Origin: Cobetia crustatorum
Lineage (GTDB): Bacteria > Pseudomonadota > Gammaproteobacteria > Pseudomonadales > Halomonadaceae
Assembly: GCF_000591415.1 (NCBI RefSeq)
Contig: NZ_JEMF01000062.1
Coordinates: 1-50,342 of the forward strand
Reading direction: 5' to 3'
DNA: 50,342 bases
Below are positions 9,076-17,274 of this stretch, piece after piece. Within the stretch, counting starts at the first letter, position 1. Each line of letters begins with the position of its first letter. The translations under genes were made by a program, and so were the position numbers. The notes under the pieces are model-generated. The model worked only from the letters and a program-made list of their open reading frames with translations. It had not been told where the DNA came from and searched no databases.

Positions 9076-10571
9076 GTGATCTACTACAAGCCGCCTCGAT
9101 GGTCTTCACCTGGGAGGTGTGCCTCATCATTCTGGCCGCTTCACTGTTTGGACTGTTCATGGGCGCCATTCCGGGTCTGACGGCGACCATGGCAACTGCG
9201 CTGTTGGTACCGGTGACCTTCTTCATGGATCCGCTGCCGGCAATTGCCGCTATCGTGTCTGCAACGGCGATGGCCATTGTGGCGGGTGATATCCCCGGTG
9301 CTTTACTGCGTATACCCGGGACACCCGCCTCGGCGGTATATACCGAAGAAGCCTTTGCGATGGGCAAACAAGGCAAGATTGGTTTGGCGCTGGGTCTCAA
9401 TGTGACCTGCTCGATGATCGGTGGCGTCATTGGCGTACTGATTCTGGCCTTCTGTGCACCGATGATTGCCGAGTTTGCGATCCAGTTCACCAGTGATGAG
9501 TACTTCTGGCTGGCGTTGCTGGGGCTTTCTTGCGCCATTCTGGTATCCGGCGCTGACCCGCTCAAAGGCGGCATCTCGATGCTGGCTGGCCTTGTCATTG
9601 CCATGGTCGGCATGGACAGTGTGTCCGGTCAGATGCGCTTCACGTTTGGTAACTACGATTTGCTGGCGGGTATCTCGATCTTGCCGGTGTTGATTGGCCT
9701 GTTCGCCATTTCCGAGCTGATTCGTCGCATGCCGGAAACACGTAATCGTGCACCGTTGTCACCACCAATCATCAAGAATCCCTTTGAAGGTGTGGGCAGC
9801 GCGCTGTGGAAGTACAAGGGAGGTGTGTTGCGCGGTGGTGCACTAGGCACCGTGATTGGCGCCTTGCCTGGCGCAGGCGCTGACATTGCTTCGTGGATTA
9901 GCTATGCCGTCAGTCGCAAGCTGTCCAAGACGCCGGAAAAGTTCGGTACTGGACACCCGGAAGGGCTAGTGTCTGCCAGTGCGGCCAATAACGCGTCTCT
10001 CTCGGGTGCTTATATCCCGGCACTGGTCTTTGGTATACCGGGCGATACGGTGACTGCCATCATCATTGGCGTATTGATGACCAAGGGCATTACACCAGGG
10101 CCAGATGTCTTTGTGACTCAGGGCCCGCTGGTGAATGCCATCTTCATGGTCTTCATCTTGGCCAATCTATTGTTGTTGCCGCTAGGTTTCATGGCCATCC
10201 GTGGCGCGCGTCATATCCTGTCGATTCCGACGGGCATCCTGTTCCCGCTGATTCTGATGTTCTGCATCGTCGGTGCGTTCGCGGCCAACAATGCCATGTT
10301 CGATATCTGGATCATGCTGGGTATTGGTGTGATGGGCTTCTTCATGGCCGAGAATGATTTCCCAGTGGGGCCGATGATCTTGGCGGTAATCTTGGGGCCG
10401 ATCGTTGAGAGCAACTTCATGCGCTCGATCCTCAAGTCCAATGGCGACCTGACGGCCTTTGTCGATCGTCCGATCGCGATGGTACTGGCCATTGCCGCCG
10501 TCGCTGTCTGGTCCATGATCATCGTCAACGGTGTGCGTGCCGGTCGCAAGGTGCCGGCTACTGCGAAATGA
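9072..10571 (+). CDS. tctA: Tripartite tricarboxylate transporter large membrane subunit
   Basis: Large TTT permease subunit, 499 residues, the usual family length, with about a dozen membrane segments. Family landmarks are clear: the early FGLFMGAIPGLTATMATALL repeat, GDIPGALLRIPGTPAS, and the central ALPGAGADIASWISYAVSRK with SAAN-N-ASLSGAYIPALVFGIPGD, the repeated GxPG-type loops thought to line the substrate path. It works with TctB and the periplasmic TctC, driven by an ion gradient. The ATG overlaps the tctB stop by 4 bases. No frameshift or missing segment seen. Confidence 0.95.
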   Translation: MSDLLQAASMVFTWEVCLIILAASLFGLFMGAIPGLTATMATALLVPVTFFMDPLPAIAAIVSATAMAIVAGDIPGALLRIPGTPASAVYTEEAFAMGKQGKIGLALGLNVTCSMIGGVIGVLILAFCAPMIAEFAIQFTSDEYFWLALLGLSCAILVSGADPLKGGISMLAGLVIAMVGMDSVSGQMRFTFGNYDLLAGISILPVLIGLFAISELIRRMPETRNRAPLSPPIIKNPFEGVGSALWKYKGGVLRGGALGTVIGALPGAGADIASWISYAVSRKLSKTPEKFGTGHPEGLVSASAANNASLSGAYIPALVFGIPGDTVTAIIIGVLMTKGITPGPDVFVTQGPLVNAIFMVFILANLLLLPLGFMAIRGARHILSIPTGILFPLILMFCIVGAFAANNAMFDIWIMLGIGVMGFFMAENDFPVGPMILAVILGPIVESNFMRSILKSNGDLTAFVDRPIAMVLAIAAVAVWSMIIVNGVRAGRKVPATAK

Positions 10572-10692
10572 TATGAACGTCCGTGACAGAGGCGTTTAGT
10601 GGGGCGGGGCTTTCCGCGCAAGCGCTTGCCCCGTATCCTTCCCCCTAGATGTCGGATTTCCGGCAGGCCCATGTGAAGGATGATCAGTAGAG

Positions 10693-11391
10693 ATGAGTGA
10701 GGTAGCCAAGCATTCGCTGGCCTCGGTGGTCTACGAGAAAATTCTCGCAGCCATCATCAGTGGCGATTACCCCGTCAATAAGAAGCTCCCCACCGAAGCA
10801 CGTCTTTGTGAGTGCTACGAAGTGTCGCGGCCTGTGTTGCGAGACGCCTTGGCCCGCTTGCGTGAAGACAACCTGGTCGTCTCTCGGCGTGGGTCTGGCA
10901 GCTTCGTGGTCAATCGGCCGGATAGTGCGGTGCTTGAATTCGCGCGGATCTCGAGCATTGCCGACATCCAGCGCTGCTTTGAGTTTCGCACCAATGTGGA
11001 GGCGAGTGCAGCAGGGCTTGCGGCGCTACGTCGAACGGCAGAGCAACTTGACCTGATTCGTGATCGTTACGAGGCGATCAATCAAGCCAATCTGAATCAC
11101 GCACGTGCCTCTGAAGAAGACTTCGAGTTTCATCTCGCGATTACCGAAGCTGCCAGCAATCACTACTATGTAACGGTATTGCGCTCGCTGAATCAGAGCA
11201 TCAAGGAGGGCATGAATCTGACGCGTGGCTTGTCGTTGCGCGCCTCGGAAGAGCGCCTGCGCATCGTGCAGGACGAGCATCTTGCGATCATTGCTGCTAT
11301 TGCCGACAAGGATGCAGTACGTGCGGAAAGTACGATGCGCACGCACCTGGAAGGCGCCAGACGCCGGATGTTCGAGGGTGTTCAAGCGTAG
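10693..11391 (+). CDS. GntR-family (FadR-type) regulator
   Basis: GntR regulator of 232 residues. An N-terminal winged helix (VYEKILAAIISGDYPVNKKLPTEARLCECYEVSRPVLRDALARL, residues about 12-56) is followed by an all-helical FCD effector domain whose metal-ligand pattern is visible (Asp/His in EEDFEFHLAITEAASNHYY and a late EHLAIIAAIADKD). This is the FadR/VanR subgroup, which usually represses catabolism and transport of carboxylates. It follows tctA by 121 bp and probably regulates the TTT genes and the divergent SDR/KGSADH pair. A short stem (CGGGGC/GCCCCG) lies in the gap before it and could reduce readthrough from tctA. Confidence 0.87.
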   Translation: MSEVAKHSLASVVYEKILAAIISGDYPVNKKLPTEARLCECYEVSRPVLRDALARLREDNLVVSRRGSGSFVVNRPDSAVLEFARISSIADIQRCFEFRTNVEASAAGLAALRRTAEQLDLIRDRYEAINQANLNHARASEEDFEFHLAITEAASNHYYVTVLRSLNQSIKEGMNLTRGLSLRASEERLRIVQDEHLAIIAAIADKDAVRAESTMRTHLEGARRRMFEGVQA

Positions 11392-11532
11392 ATATCGCTG
11401 AAAAGTCAGACGTTCTGGTTTGGCCGGTGCTGTCGTTGGGAACACCTGGCGGCAGCATCAGGTCGTATTACGCACTGTCTGTCGGCTTTCCCTGAGCCGC
11501 CATCTCTTCTCCTTCTCCTTATATCCCGACCC

Positions 11533-13320
11533 CTATCCTTGTCCGGGCCGCCCCTGGAGCTTTCCTTCTCGCCAACGTTGAGCGACACGCTCAGCATGCG
11601 TCAGGTCGCGACAGTAGGTCAGTGTCGTGGCGCGCTTGCGAATGCCTGCTCGGCGCAGCTTGAGAATCATGGCCGTGGTGACTCCGCTCAGAATCAGGGC
11701 GATTCCCTTGCGTTGCAGGTTGTCGATCAATGACTGAAGCGCAACGATGGCTGTCCCATCCATGCTGGGAACCGCTGACATGTCGATGATCACGGTCGAT
11801 ATTCTGTCATCCACTCGCTGAAGCGAGACAAGGGCCTTCTCCGCCACGCCAAAGAAGAGTGGGCCAGTGATGGCGTAGATGGCGATGTCATCAGGCAAAG
11901 CCTCTCGTGACAGATCGTGGCTGGACGATAACTGTCGTGTGTCAGTGATCTGCATCATGCGCCGGATGAACAGTACCGCTGCAAGCCCGATACCCACGGC
12001 GACGGCCAGTACCATGTTGAAGAGTACGGTCAAACCGAAACAGACCAGCAGAATTGCCACATCCCCCGCCGGTGCCGAGCGCAGAATGTGCACGACATGT
12101 CTGGCCTCGCTCATGTTCCAGGCGACGATGAACAACAGCGCGGCAAGAGTGGCCATGGGCACCATTCCCAGAAGCCCTGTAAGGGCGATCACGGCCAGCA
12201 GCACAACCCCTGCATGAACGACGGCTGCCACGGGTGAACGCGCACCGCTGCGGATGTTGGTAGCTGTTCGTGCAATCGCGGCAGTGGCCGTGATTCCCCC
12301 AAACAGAGGGGCGACGATGTTGCCCAGCCCCTGTCCGATCAGCTCGGCATTCGGATCATGACGTGTCTTGGTCAGTCCATCCGAGACGACAGCACACAGC
12401 AGCGACTCAATGGCTCCCAGCATGGCGATGGCAATCGCGGGCCCCATCAGCGCCTGAATCAGCGCGAAGTTCAGCACTAGGGGAGCGCCATCAGCTCCGG
12501 GGAGGTTCCAGGGGGCCATCATGCTCGGTGCAATCGGAGGAATTCCCGTGCCGCTTGTGCCATGGGCCTCCCAGCTGAACCGGGATGCAATGGTCTCGAC
12601 GGCCATGCCTGCAGTGGCATCTCCCAGCCAATGATTGAGCCCATAGGCGGCAATGGCCCCGCTCATCAGCCCGACCAAGGGCGCCGGGACGAGAAAGCGT
12701 AGATGAGGACAAAGACGCGGCCATGCCAGCATCACTATCAGGCTGAAGACGCCGATGCCCAGTTCACTCATGCGAGTGCTCGGCAGGGCACTGAATATCC
12801 TTCCCATGTTGTCGAGGAAGTGCTCACCGAGCTTTCCGATGCTGAGCCCGAGAAAGTCGGGTATCTGCAAGACCGCGATTACCGTCGCGATGCCCGCCGT
12901 GAATCCCAGCACGACCGGATAGGGCACTAGCTGAATCAGCTGGCCCATTCTCGTCACTCCCATGATCACCAGCATCATGCCTGCCATCATCGTCGCAATG
13001 AGCAACCCTCCAAGCCCATATTGTTGAACGATGGGAAACAGAATGACCACGAAAGCTGCCGTCGGGCCAGACACATTGAAGCGCGATCCGCCGGTGAGCG
13101 CGATGATGGCGCCGGCCACGATAGCCGTATAGAGCCCGTGCTGTGGCGCGACACCTGCAGCAATGGCCAATGCCATCGACAAGGGGACGGCGACGGTACC
13201 GATGGTCAGACCTGCCATGACATCCTGACGTAAATCAGCCACTCCGTAGCCTTCTTGCCAGGCACTGTGTAGCCCTGTGGAGATACGGGGAAGCGTTATG
13301 GAGAAGCGACGACGTGCCAT
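11533..13320 (-). CDS. dauA: SulP-family anion/dicarboxylate transporter with STAS domain (DauA-like)
   Basis: SulP (SLC26) transporter of 595 residues. The membrane domain starts near residue 35 (QDVMAGLTIGTVAVPLSMALAIAAG) and contains the NVSGPTAAFVVIL motif around the substrate site. A C-terminal cytoplasmic STAS domain follows (YAITGPLFFGVAEKAL through VIIDMSAVPSMDGTAI). Similarity in layout to E. coli DauA suggests C4-dicarboxylate or another anion as cargo; sulfate is the main alternative. The frame can be extended to a TTG at 13347, but the ATG at 13320 has AGAGGA about 10 bases upstream. It converges on the GntR gene, with 141 bp between them holding nothing clear. Its upstream region carries the 41-bp palindrome. 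Confidence 0.85.
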   Translation of the reverse strand: MARRRFSITLPRISTGLHSAWQEGYGVADLRQDVMAGLTIGTVAVPLSMALAIAAGVAPQHGLYTAIVAGAIIALTGGSRFNVSGPTAAFVVILFPIVQQYGLGGLLIATMMAGMMLVIMGVTRMGQLIQLVPYPVVLGFTAGIATVIAVLQIPDFLGLSIGKLGEHFLDNMGRIFSALPSTRMSELGIGVFSLIVMLAWPRLCPHLRFLVPAPLVGLMSGAIAAYGLNHWLGDATAGMAVETIASRFSWEAHGTSGTGIPPIAPSMMAPWNLPGADGAPLVLNFALIQALMGPAIAIAMLGAIESLLCAVVSDGLTKTRHDPNAELIGQGLGNIVAPLFGGITATAAIARTATNIRSGARSPVAAVVHAGVVLLAVIALTGLLGMVPMATLAALLFIVAWNMSEARHVVHILRSAPAGDVAILLVCFGLTVLFNMVLAVAVGIGLAAVLFIRRMMQITDTRQLSSSHDLSREALPDDIAIYAITGPLFFGVAEKALVSLQRVDDRISTVIIDMSAVPSMDGTAIVALQSLIDNLQRKGIALILSGVTTAMILKLRRAGIRKRATTLTYCRDLTHAERVAQRWREGKLQGRPGQG

Positions 13321-13396
13321 GCGTGCCAATTCCTCTTGTGATCGCAAGATGTCATGGCCCGAGGGCAGGCCAGTGGCAGAAAGCAGCGAGAATTAT

Positions 13397-13437
13397 ATGA
13401 TAATAGTATGTTAATTACATTAACATACTATTATCAT
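13397..13437. repeat. Perfect 41-bp A+T-rich palindrome
   Basis: Two perfect 19-bp arms (13397-13415 and 13419-13437) flank a 3-base centre TAC. It lies 77 bp upstream of the SulP gene and 287 bp upstream of the ribbon-helix-helix gene, in the divergent promoter region. It is almost purely A/T and would be a weak RNA terminator, so a DNA operator or cruciform site is more likely. The words ATGATAAT and ATTAACAT inside it recur at 13688-13706. Confidence 0.85.
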
Positions 13438-13611
13438 TCTGTTGGGTTCTAATCCTGCGTAGTGCAGCTGTACAGTCAATGAGTCCGCTGGCTCCATCTC
13501 TTGAGGATGGGCATGTCAGGTCGAATCGAGGGTGTTGATGACTGCTACGTGATCAAGTGTTCGTCAGCATTGAGGGATAGAGGCATGAGAGGGGCGGGGC
13601 AGAAGGGAGAA

Positions 13612-13643
13612 AAGGACAAGAAGGACAAGAAGAAAAGGACAAG
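13612..13643 (+). repeat. Short direct repeats AAGGACAAG
   Basis: Three copies of AAGGACAAG occur at 13612, 13621 and 13635 within a purine-rich tract. A lysine-rich open frame crosses the tract, but nothing else supports a gene. The repeats may be a slippage product or a protein-binding tract. Confidence 0.6.
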
Positions 13644-13687
13644 AGAGGCACATATGCGGTGGCAGCTTGTACCGGGCATCCTGGCCA

Positions 13688-13709
13688 ATTAACATTTGAT
13701 GATAATGTT
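13688..13709. promoter_or_regulatory. Candidate operator of the ribbon-helix-helix gene
   Basis: AACATT (13691-13696) and AATGTT (13704-13709) form an inverted repeat with a 7-base spacer, ending 14 bases before the start codon of the RHH gene. The segment contains ATTAACAT (13688-13695) and ATGATAAT (13699-13706), both also present in the 41-bp palindrome. Shared words suggest a common binding protein, possibly the RHH protein itself. Confidence 0.45.
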
Positions 13710-13723
13710 TCAGGAGCAGGATA

Positions 13724-13906
13724 ATGGAAAAGAAGACCGCGCGACTCACGCTGATGATTGACCCTCACAAAAAGCAGGCCTTCGAGCAACTTTGCGCCTC
13801 TCAAGATCAAACGCCTTCCCAGGTGGTACGTCAGTTGATTCGAGATTATCTCCAGACGCATGGCGTCGAATACGCCACTCAGCCTGAGCGCATCAACGGC
13901 AAGTGA
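13724..13906 (+). CDS. Small ribbon-helix-helix (CopG/Arc-type) DNA-binding protein
   Basis: A 60-residue protein with the layout of a ribbon-helix-helix repressor: a short beta strand (TARLTLMID, residues 5-13) that would pair in the dimer, helix 1 (PHKKQAFEQLCASQ) and helix 2 after a turn (TPSQVVRQLIRDYLQTHG). The ATG at 13724 follows AGGAG by 8 bases. No toxin-like gene is found next to it, so it is more likely a stand-alone autoregulator than half of a toxin-antitoxin pair. Palindromic sites upstream are natural candidate operators. The 163 bp after it, up to the convergent D-amino-acid dehydrogenase gene, hold nothing clear. Confidence 0.78.
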   Translation: MEKKTARLTLMIDPHKKQAFEQLCASQDQTPSQVVRQLIRDYLQTHGVEYATQPERINGK

Positions 13907-14069
13907 AAGAGGGATCGAACACCATTGATATTCAGAGAGATTGTGAGCTGACGCCGTTGAGCCCGCACGAGGATGTACCATCTCGTTGAGTACTTGTCCG
14001 TTGCATGCGAGATGGCACGCGGCCTGTCACTGAGCACCTCTGAAGATACGTGCGCGAGGCCAAGAATGC

Positions 14070-15404
14070 TCATCGATGAAATCGGGAGGGTGACAAGCAC
14101 TGGACGTAGTCTGGCAAGTCTTCATTTGCCACCAGGCCTGCCACCAATTCCCCGGTCTCTGCCGCCATTGTTAGCCCCAGGTGACCGTGGCCATAGGCGA
14201 GCAGCAACCCCGGGCAGCCGGGCATTTCCCCAATGACGGGCAAACCGTCTGGCGTCGAGTGACGTACTCCCATCCAGCGTTTCGATATCTCGAGGGGATG
14301 TCCAAACAGTGTCTCGCCCCATGCCTTCAGATATCCCCAGCGCTGGGCGGTGGCGCGGCGTGAGGGTGAGCAGAATTCCGTTGTGCCTGCCAGGCGAATG
14401 CCCCCTGACATCGGGGTGGCATAGAAATGATGCGCCAGCCAACCCACTGGACGTGACAAGGGCAATGGCGTGCCAAGTTCGACGTGATAGCCCCGTTCAC
14501 TGACTACCGGGAGTCGCTTGCCCAGGCCGGCAAGCAGCTGATTGGTGGCAATGCCTGCACATAGCACGACATGCGAGGTGTCATGAGTCTCGCTCCCCAT
14601 GCTCAATCGCCAGCCGCCACTGGCGAGCGGGGCAAGATGCTCTACTCGCTTCTGAGTGCATTCAAAGTCAGGCGACTGCAGTTGCTGATAGAGCTGTTGG
14701 CTGAGGGCCAGTGGGCTGCTCAGATGATGGGTGTCCGGGTAATAAAGCCCACCGTGCAAGCCAGTCGCGTTGAGTGAGGGTTCGAGATCACGAGCCTCAC
14801 TAGGGCCGAGTGCCTGGCAATTGATGCCGTCAAGGCGCTTGGTCTGTGCCATACGTTCCAGCGCTTTACTCGCCAATGGCGCGTCGCGATGAATCTGCAG
14901 GCATCCCGTATCACGACTCAGAGGAGGCGCCGATGAATCCTGCACCTGTTCGATGAGCGCGTGCTGGCGTTCGACGGACTGAGATAGCAGCACCATCAGG
15001 TCAGCTTTATGGCGCTGAAAGTTTCTGGGTGTCGCGGCATTGAGAAAGCGCCAGCCAAAATTGGCCAGGGCGGGAGCATGGCGCAAGGCGATGCCGACAG
15101 AGGGCATCTTGCTCATCAATTGTCCCGGTAACTGCTGCAGGGTATCGCGATTGGCCATGGGTGAGGTGGCGTAGTTGGCGATCAATCCTGCATTGCCAAG
15201 AGAGGTGCTTTCACCTGCCGGTTGAGGATCAAATAGATGGACATGATAGCCACGTGCTCGCAGAGCCCGACAGGTAGCCAGGCCGATGATACCGGCACCA
15301 ATGACCGCAACACTGCCTTGTCTCGCTCGTTCTGTTTCTCGCGTTTGTCCTGCTTCACTCGTGGGTGCTGGCTGGGCCGTGGGATGAGGGGACTCTCTAG
15401 GCAT
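14070..15404 (-). CDS. FAD-dependent D-amino-acid dehydrogenase (DadA-like)
   Basis: DAO-superfamily flavoprotein of 444 residues. The FAD motif VAVIGAGIIGLATCRALRARG lies near residues 32-52, followed by GESTSLGNAGLIANYA, which matches the DadA substrate/FAD region. The C-terminal WMGVRHSTPDGLPVIGEMPG and YGHGHLGLTMAAETGELVA complete the FAD site. It should oxidise D-amino acids (or a related amine) to the 2-oxo acid and pass electrons to the respiratory chain. The first 28 residues are low-complexity and may be over-called; the ATG at 15404 has only a weak AAGAGA upstream. The symporter and its small partner lie upstream on the same strand, suggesting uptake followed by oxidation of an amino acid. 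Confidence 0.87.
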   Translation of the reverse strand: MPRESPHPTAQPAPTSEAGQTRETERARQGSVAVIGAGIIGLATCRALRARGYHVHLFDPQPAGESTSLGNAGLIANYATSPMANRDTLQQLPGQLMSKMPSVGIALRHAPALANFGWRFLNAATPRNFQRHKADLMVLLSQSVERQHALIEQVQDSSAPPLSRDTGCLQIHRDAPLASKALERMAQTKRLDGINCQALGPSEARDLEPSLNATGLHGGLYYPDTHHLSSPLALSQQLYQQLQSPDFECTQKRVEHLAPLASGGWRLSMGSETHDTSHVVLCAGIATNQLLAGLGKRLPVVSERGYHVELGTPLPLSRPVGWLAHHFYATPMSGGIRLAGTTEFCSPSRRATAQRWGYLKAWGETLFGHPLEISKRWMGVRHSTPDGLPVIGEMPGCPGLLLAYGHGHLGLTMAAETGELVAGLVANEDLPDYVQCLSPSRFHR

Positions 15405-15471
15405 CAGATGTGTTCTCTTGAGGGATGTATCGACAAGTCATTGAATCAGTCGCAAAAGCCATTGGACGTGC

Positions 15472-15503
15472 ATGCTCCGTGTTGTGCATCGAACACGGAG
15501 CAT
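15472..15503. terminator. Stem-loop after the symporter unit
   Basis: Perfect 12-bp arms (15472-15483 and 15492-15503) with an 8-base loop. It lies downstream of the symporter and its small partner gene and upstream of the DadA-like gene on the minus strand. It has no following T-run, so it may act as an RNA-processing or attenuating structure between the two parts of the unit. Confidence 0.55.
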
Positions 15504-15609
15504 TGCCCTATGGAAATCATCGGCTGATGGTAATGTGCCACTCATGACTCAGTTTTTGAGGTGGCACTTGCTGATAGCCTTTGTTGATGGTTCTTGTTGA
15601 TGATGCACG

Positions 15610-15705
15610 CTAGTTGTCGCGGTAGAACTTCCAGGAGGCTATCGCGATACCCACGGCGGTCAGGATGCTCAGCAGGCAGATCGCATAGAGGGAAAATCCG
15701 AACAT
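15610..15705 (-). CDS. 31-residue single-span membrane protein coupled to the symporter
   Basis: A short gene encoding a 31-residue protein that starts MFGFSLYAICLLSILTAVG and ends WKFYRDN: one hydrophobic segment of about 20 residues with a charged C-terminal tail. Its ATG at 15705 lies 10 bases after the symporter stop codon, and GGAG sits immediately after that stop, so translation is probably coupled. Size, hydrophobicity, spacing and ribosome-binding site all support a real gene. It resembles the tiny accessory subunits encoded next to some sodium:solute symporters; that role is inferred. Confidence 0.72.
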   Translation of the reverse strand: MFGFSLYAICLLSILTAVGIAIASWKFYRDN

Positions 15706-15715
15706 GACTGTCTCC

Positions 15716-17143
15716 TCAAGAGTGAGTGGAGTGAGAGATGGGAGTGTCGCCATTCTGCTCGGGGGCAACGTTCATCAGCCGGTAGACCAGTACGAAGACC
15801 ACGATATTGGCCGCGACGCCTGCAATCAGGGGCGTGAGTCCTGTCAGAGCTTCAAGTTCCAAGCCGCTCCATTTCCAGACACTGGTCGTCAGCGCACCTG
15901 CCAGCATGGCGGCGACACCGGCTCGCTTGCAGCGAATCTTGAACATCACTGCGAAGACGAAGGGCAGCAAGATGGTCGGTGCCCATAGTGCATAGCTCAG
16001 TAGCAGGGCGTCGATGATGGAGGTGGCATATAGCGCGAAGATGACAGCACCGAGGCCGATGGCCAGATTGACGCCACGTTCGATCCACAGTTGCTGCTTG
16101 CCGGACATCGCGGGATTGATGAAGGGCTTGTAGATGTCCGCCACGAAGATGACTGCGGCAGAGTTGAGGTATGAGTCGGCAGTGGACATGACGACGGCCA
16201 GCAATGAGGCCAATACCAGTCCCGTAAGTCCGAGGGGCAAGGCATCACGAATCAGTTCTGGCATGGCTTGATCGGGGGCGATCTGCGGGTAAAGCACCAG
16301 TGCGATCAGTCCGATGGTCGAGCTGATCGCATAGAACAGCAGCCCAAACCCGCCTGCCAGTGAATACCCTATCTTGGCATGGCGAGAATCAGGGGCTGAC
16401 AGTGCACGCTGGGTATAAGGCGGTACCAGCGTTTCCCCCAGCAGGAAGGCGATGAAGATGCTGGCGAACATCAGCGGTGAATAGTCGCCCATGATGCTGA
16501 AATGCTCGCTGGGCAGTGCGGCGATCAAGGCCTCTGGACCGCCAATCTTGTCGAGTCCGACAATCATGGTGATCGGCAGGAAGACTGCGAGCATCACGAA
16601 CTGTACGACATCGGTCTGGATGACGGCCCACATGCCACCCGCGGTGGAGTAGATCAGTACCACGGCCATGCCGATCAAGATCCCCGTACTGATCTCTATT
16701 CCCATGATGGCGTTGAAGACAGTGCCGATGGCAAGCGCTTGAGCCCCCAGGATGCCGATACAGAAGATCAGTGAGAAGACGCCTGTCAGCAGCCGTGCGC
16801 TACGCCCGTAGTGATGCGCCATGATATCGCCGACGGTCTGGGCACCGGAATAACGCTTGAGTCGCGGAGCAATGAACAGTCCCGCCAGAATGGTGGCGAT
16901 CGGAAAGGCGGAGGCGGCAAACATGAAGGCGTAACCTTCATCGAAGGCCTTGCCGGCGCGCCCCATGGAAGCGCCACCGCCGAGGAAGGAGGCAGCAAGT
17001 GTGGCAAACAGGACAGGCCAGATGATCTTGTTGCCAGCGACGGCAAAGTCGGCACTGCTGGAGGTCTTCTTGGCGCTTCGATAGCCGATATAGAGCAATA
17101 TGGCGAAATACAGCAGTAGCCCCAGGAGGTCGATCGTGTGCAT
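15716..17143 (-). CDS. Sodium:solute symporter (SSS family)
   Basis: SSS-family secondary transporter of 475 residues with about 13 membrane segments. Recognisable parts are an SADFAVAGNKI-type cytoplasmic loop, the unwound first core helix (LFATLAASFLGGGASMGRAGKAF), YSTAGGMWAVIQTDVVQF, and VVMSTADSYLNSAA, which includes the conserved serine/threonine region of the sodium-2 site. Family members import amino acids, organic acids, sugars or vitamins, and the substrate is not readable here. The DadA-like gene downstream hints at an amino acid. The frame extends to 17212, but the ATG at 17143 has AAAGGG about 10 bases before it and starts the first membrane segment. A divergent LysR gene begins 132 bp away. 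Confidence 0.9.
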   Translation of the reverse strand: MHTIDLLGLLLYFAILLYIGYRSAKKTSSSADFAVAGNKIIWPVLFATLAASFLGGGASMGRAGKAFDEGYAFMFAASAFPIATILAGLFIAPRLKRYSGAQTVGDIMAHHYGRSARLLTGVFSLIFCIGILGAQALAIGTVFNAIMGIEISTGILIGMAVVLIYSTAGGMWAVIQTDVVQFVMLAVFLPITMIVGLDKIGGPEALIAALPSEHFSIMGDYSPLMFASIFIAFLLGETLVPPYTQRALSAPDSRHAKIGYSLAGGFGLLFYAISSTIGLIALVLYPQIAPDQAMPELIRDALPLGLTGLVLASLLAVVMSTADSYLNSAAVIFVADIYKPFINPAMSGKQQLWIERGVNLAIGLGAVIFALYATSIIDALLLSYALWAPTILLPFVFAVMFKIRCKRAGVAAMLAGALTTSVWKWSGLELEALTGLTPLIAGVAANIVVFVLVYRLMNVAPEQNGDTPISHSTHS

Positions 17144-17274
17144 TGTATGGTGCCCTTTGTTGTTGGTTATGAGGGTCAGGCCAGCTTCCCCTCTCTTGGG
17201 GTATAAGCACAACTAAAGGCTATCTATTAAGTCATAAGAACAATTTAGAGCCCAGCCACTAGAGTCAAGTCGCC

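Noticed and set aside
13501-13692. Lysine-rich open frame of 63 codons upstream of the RHH gene
   Set aside because: It is created by the purine repeat tract (KGEKDKKDKKKR), has no family-like features, and lies in a promoter region; better explained as a shadow of the repeats.
13724-14069. Toxin-antitoxin pair built on the RHH protein
   Set aside because: No adjacent toxin-like gene; the 163 bp downstream contain no convincing coding frame with a ribosome-binding site.
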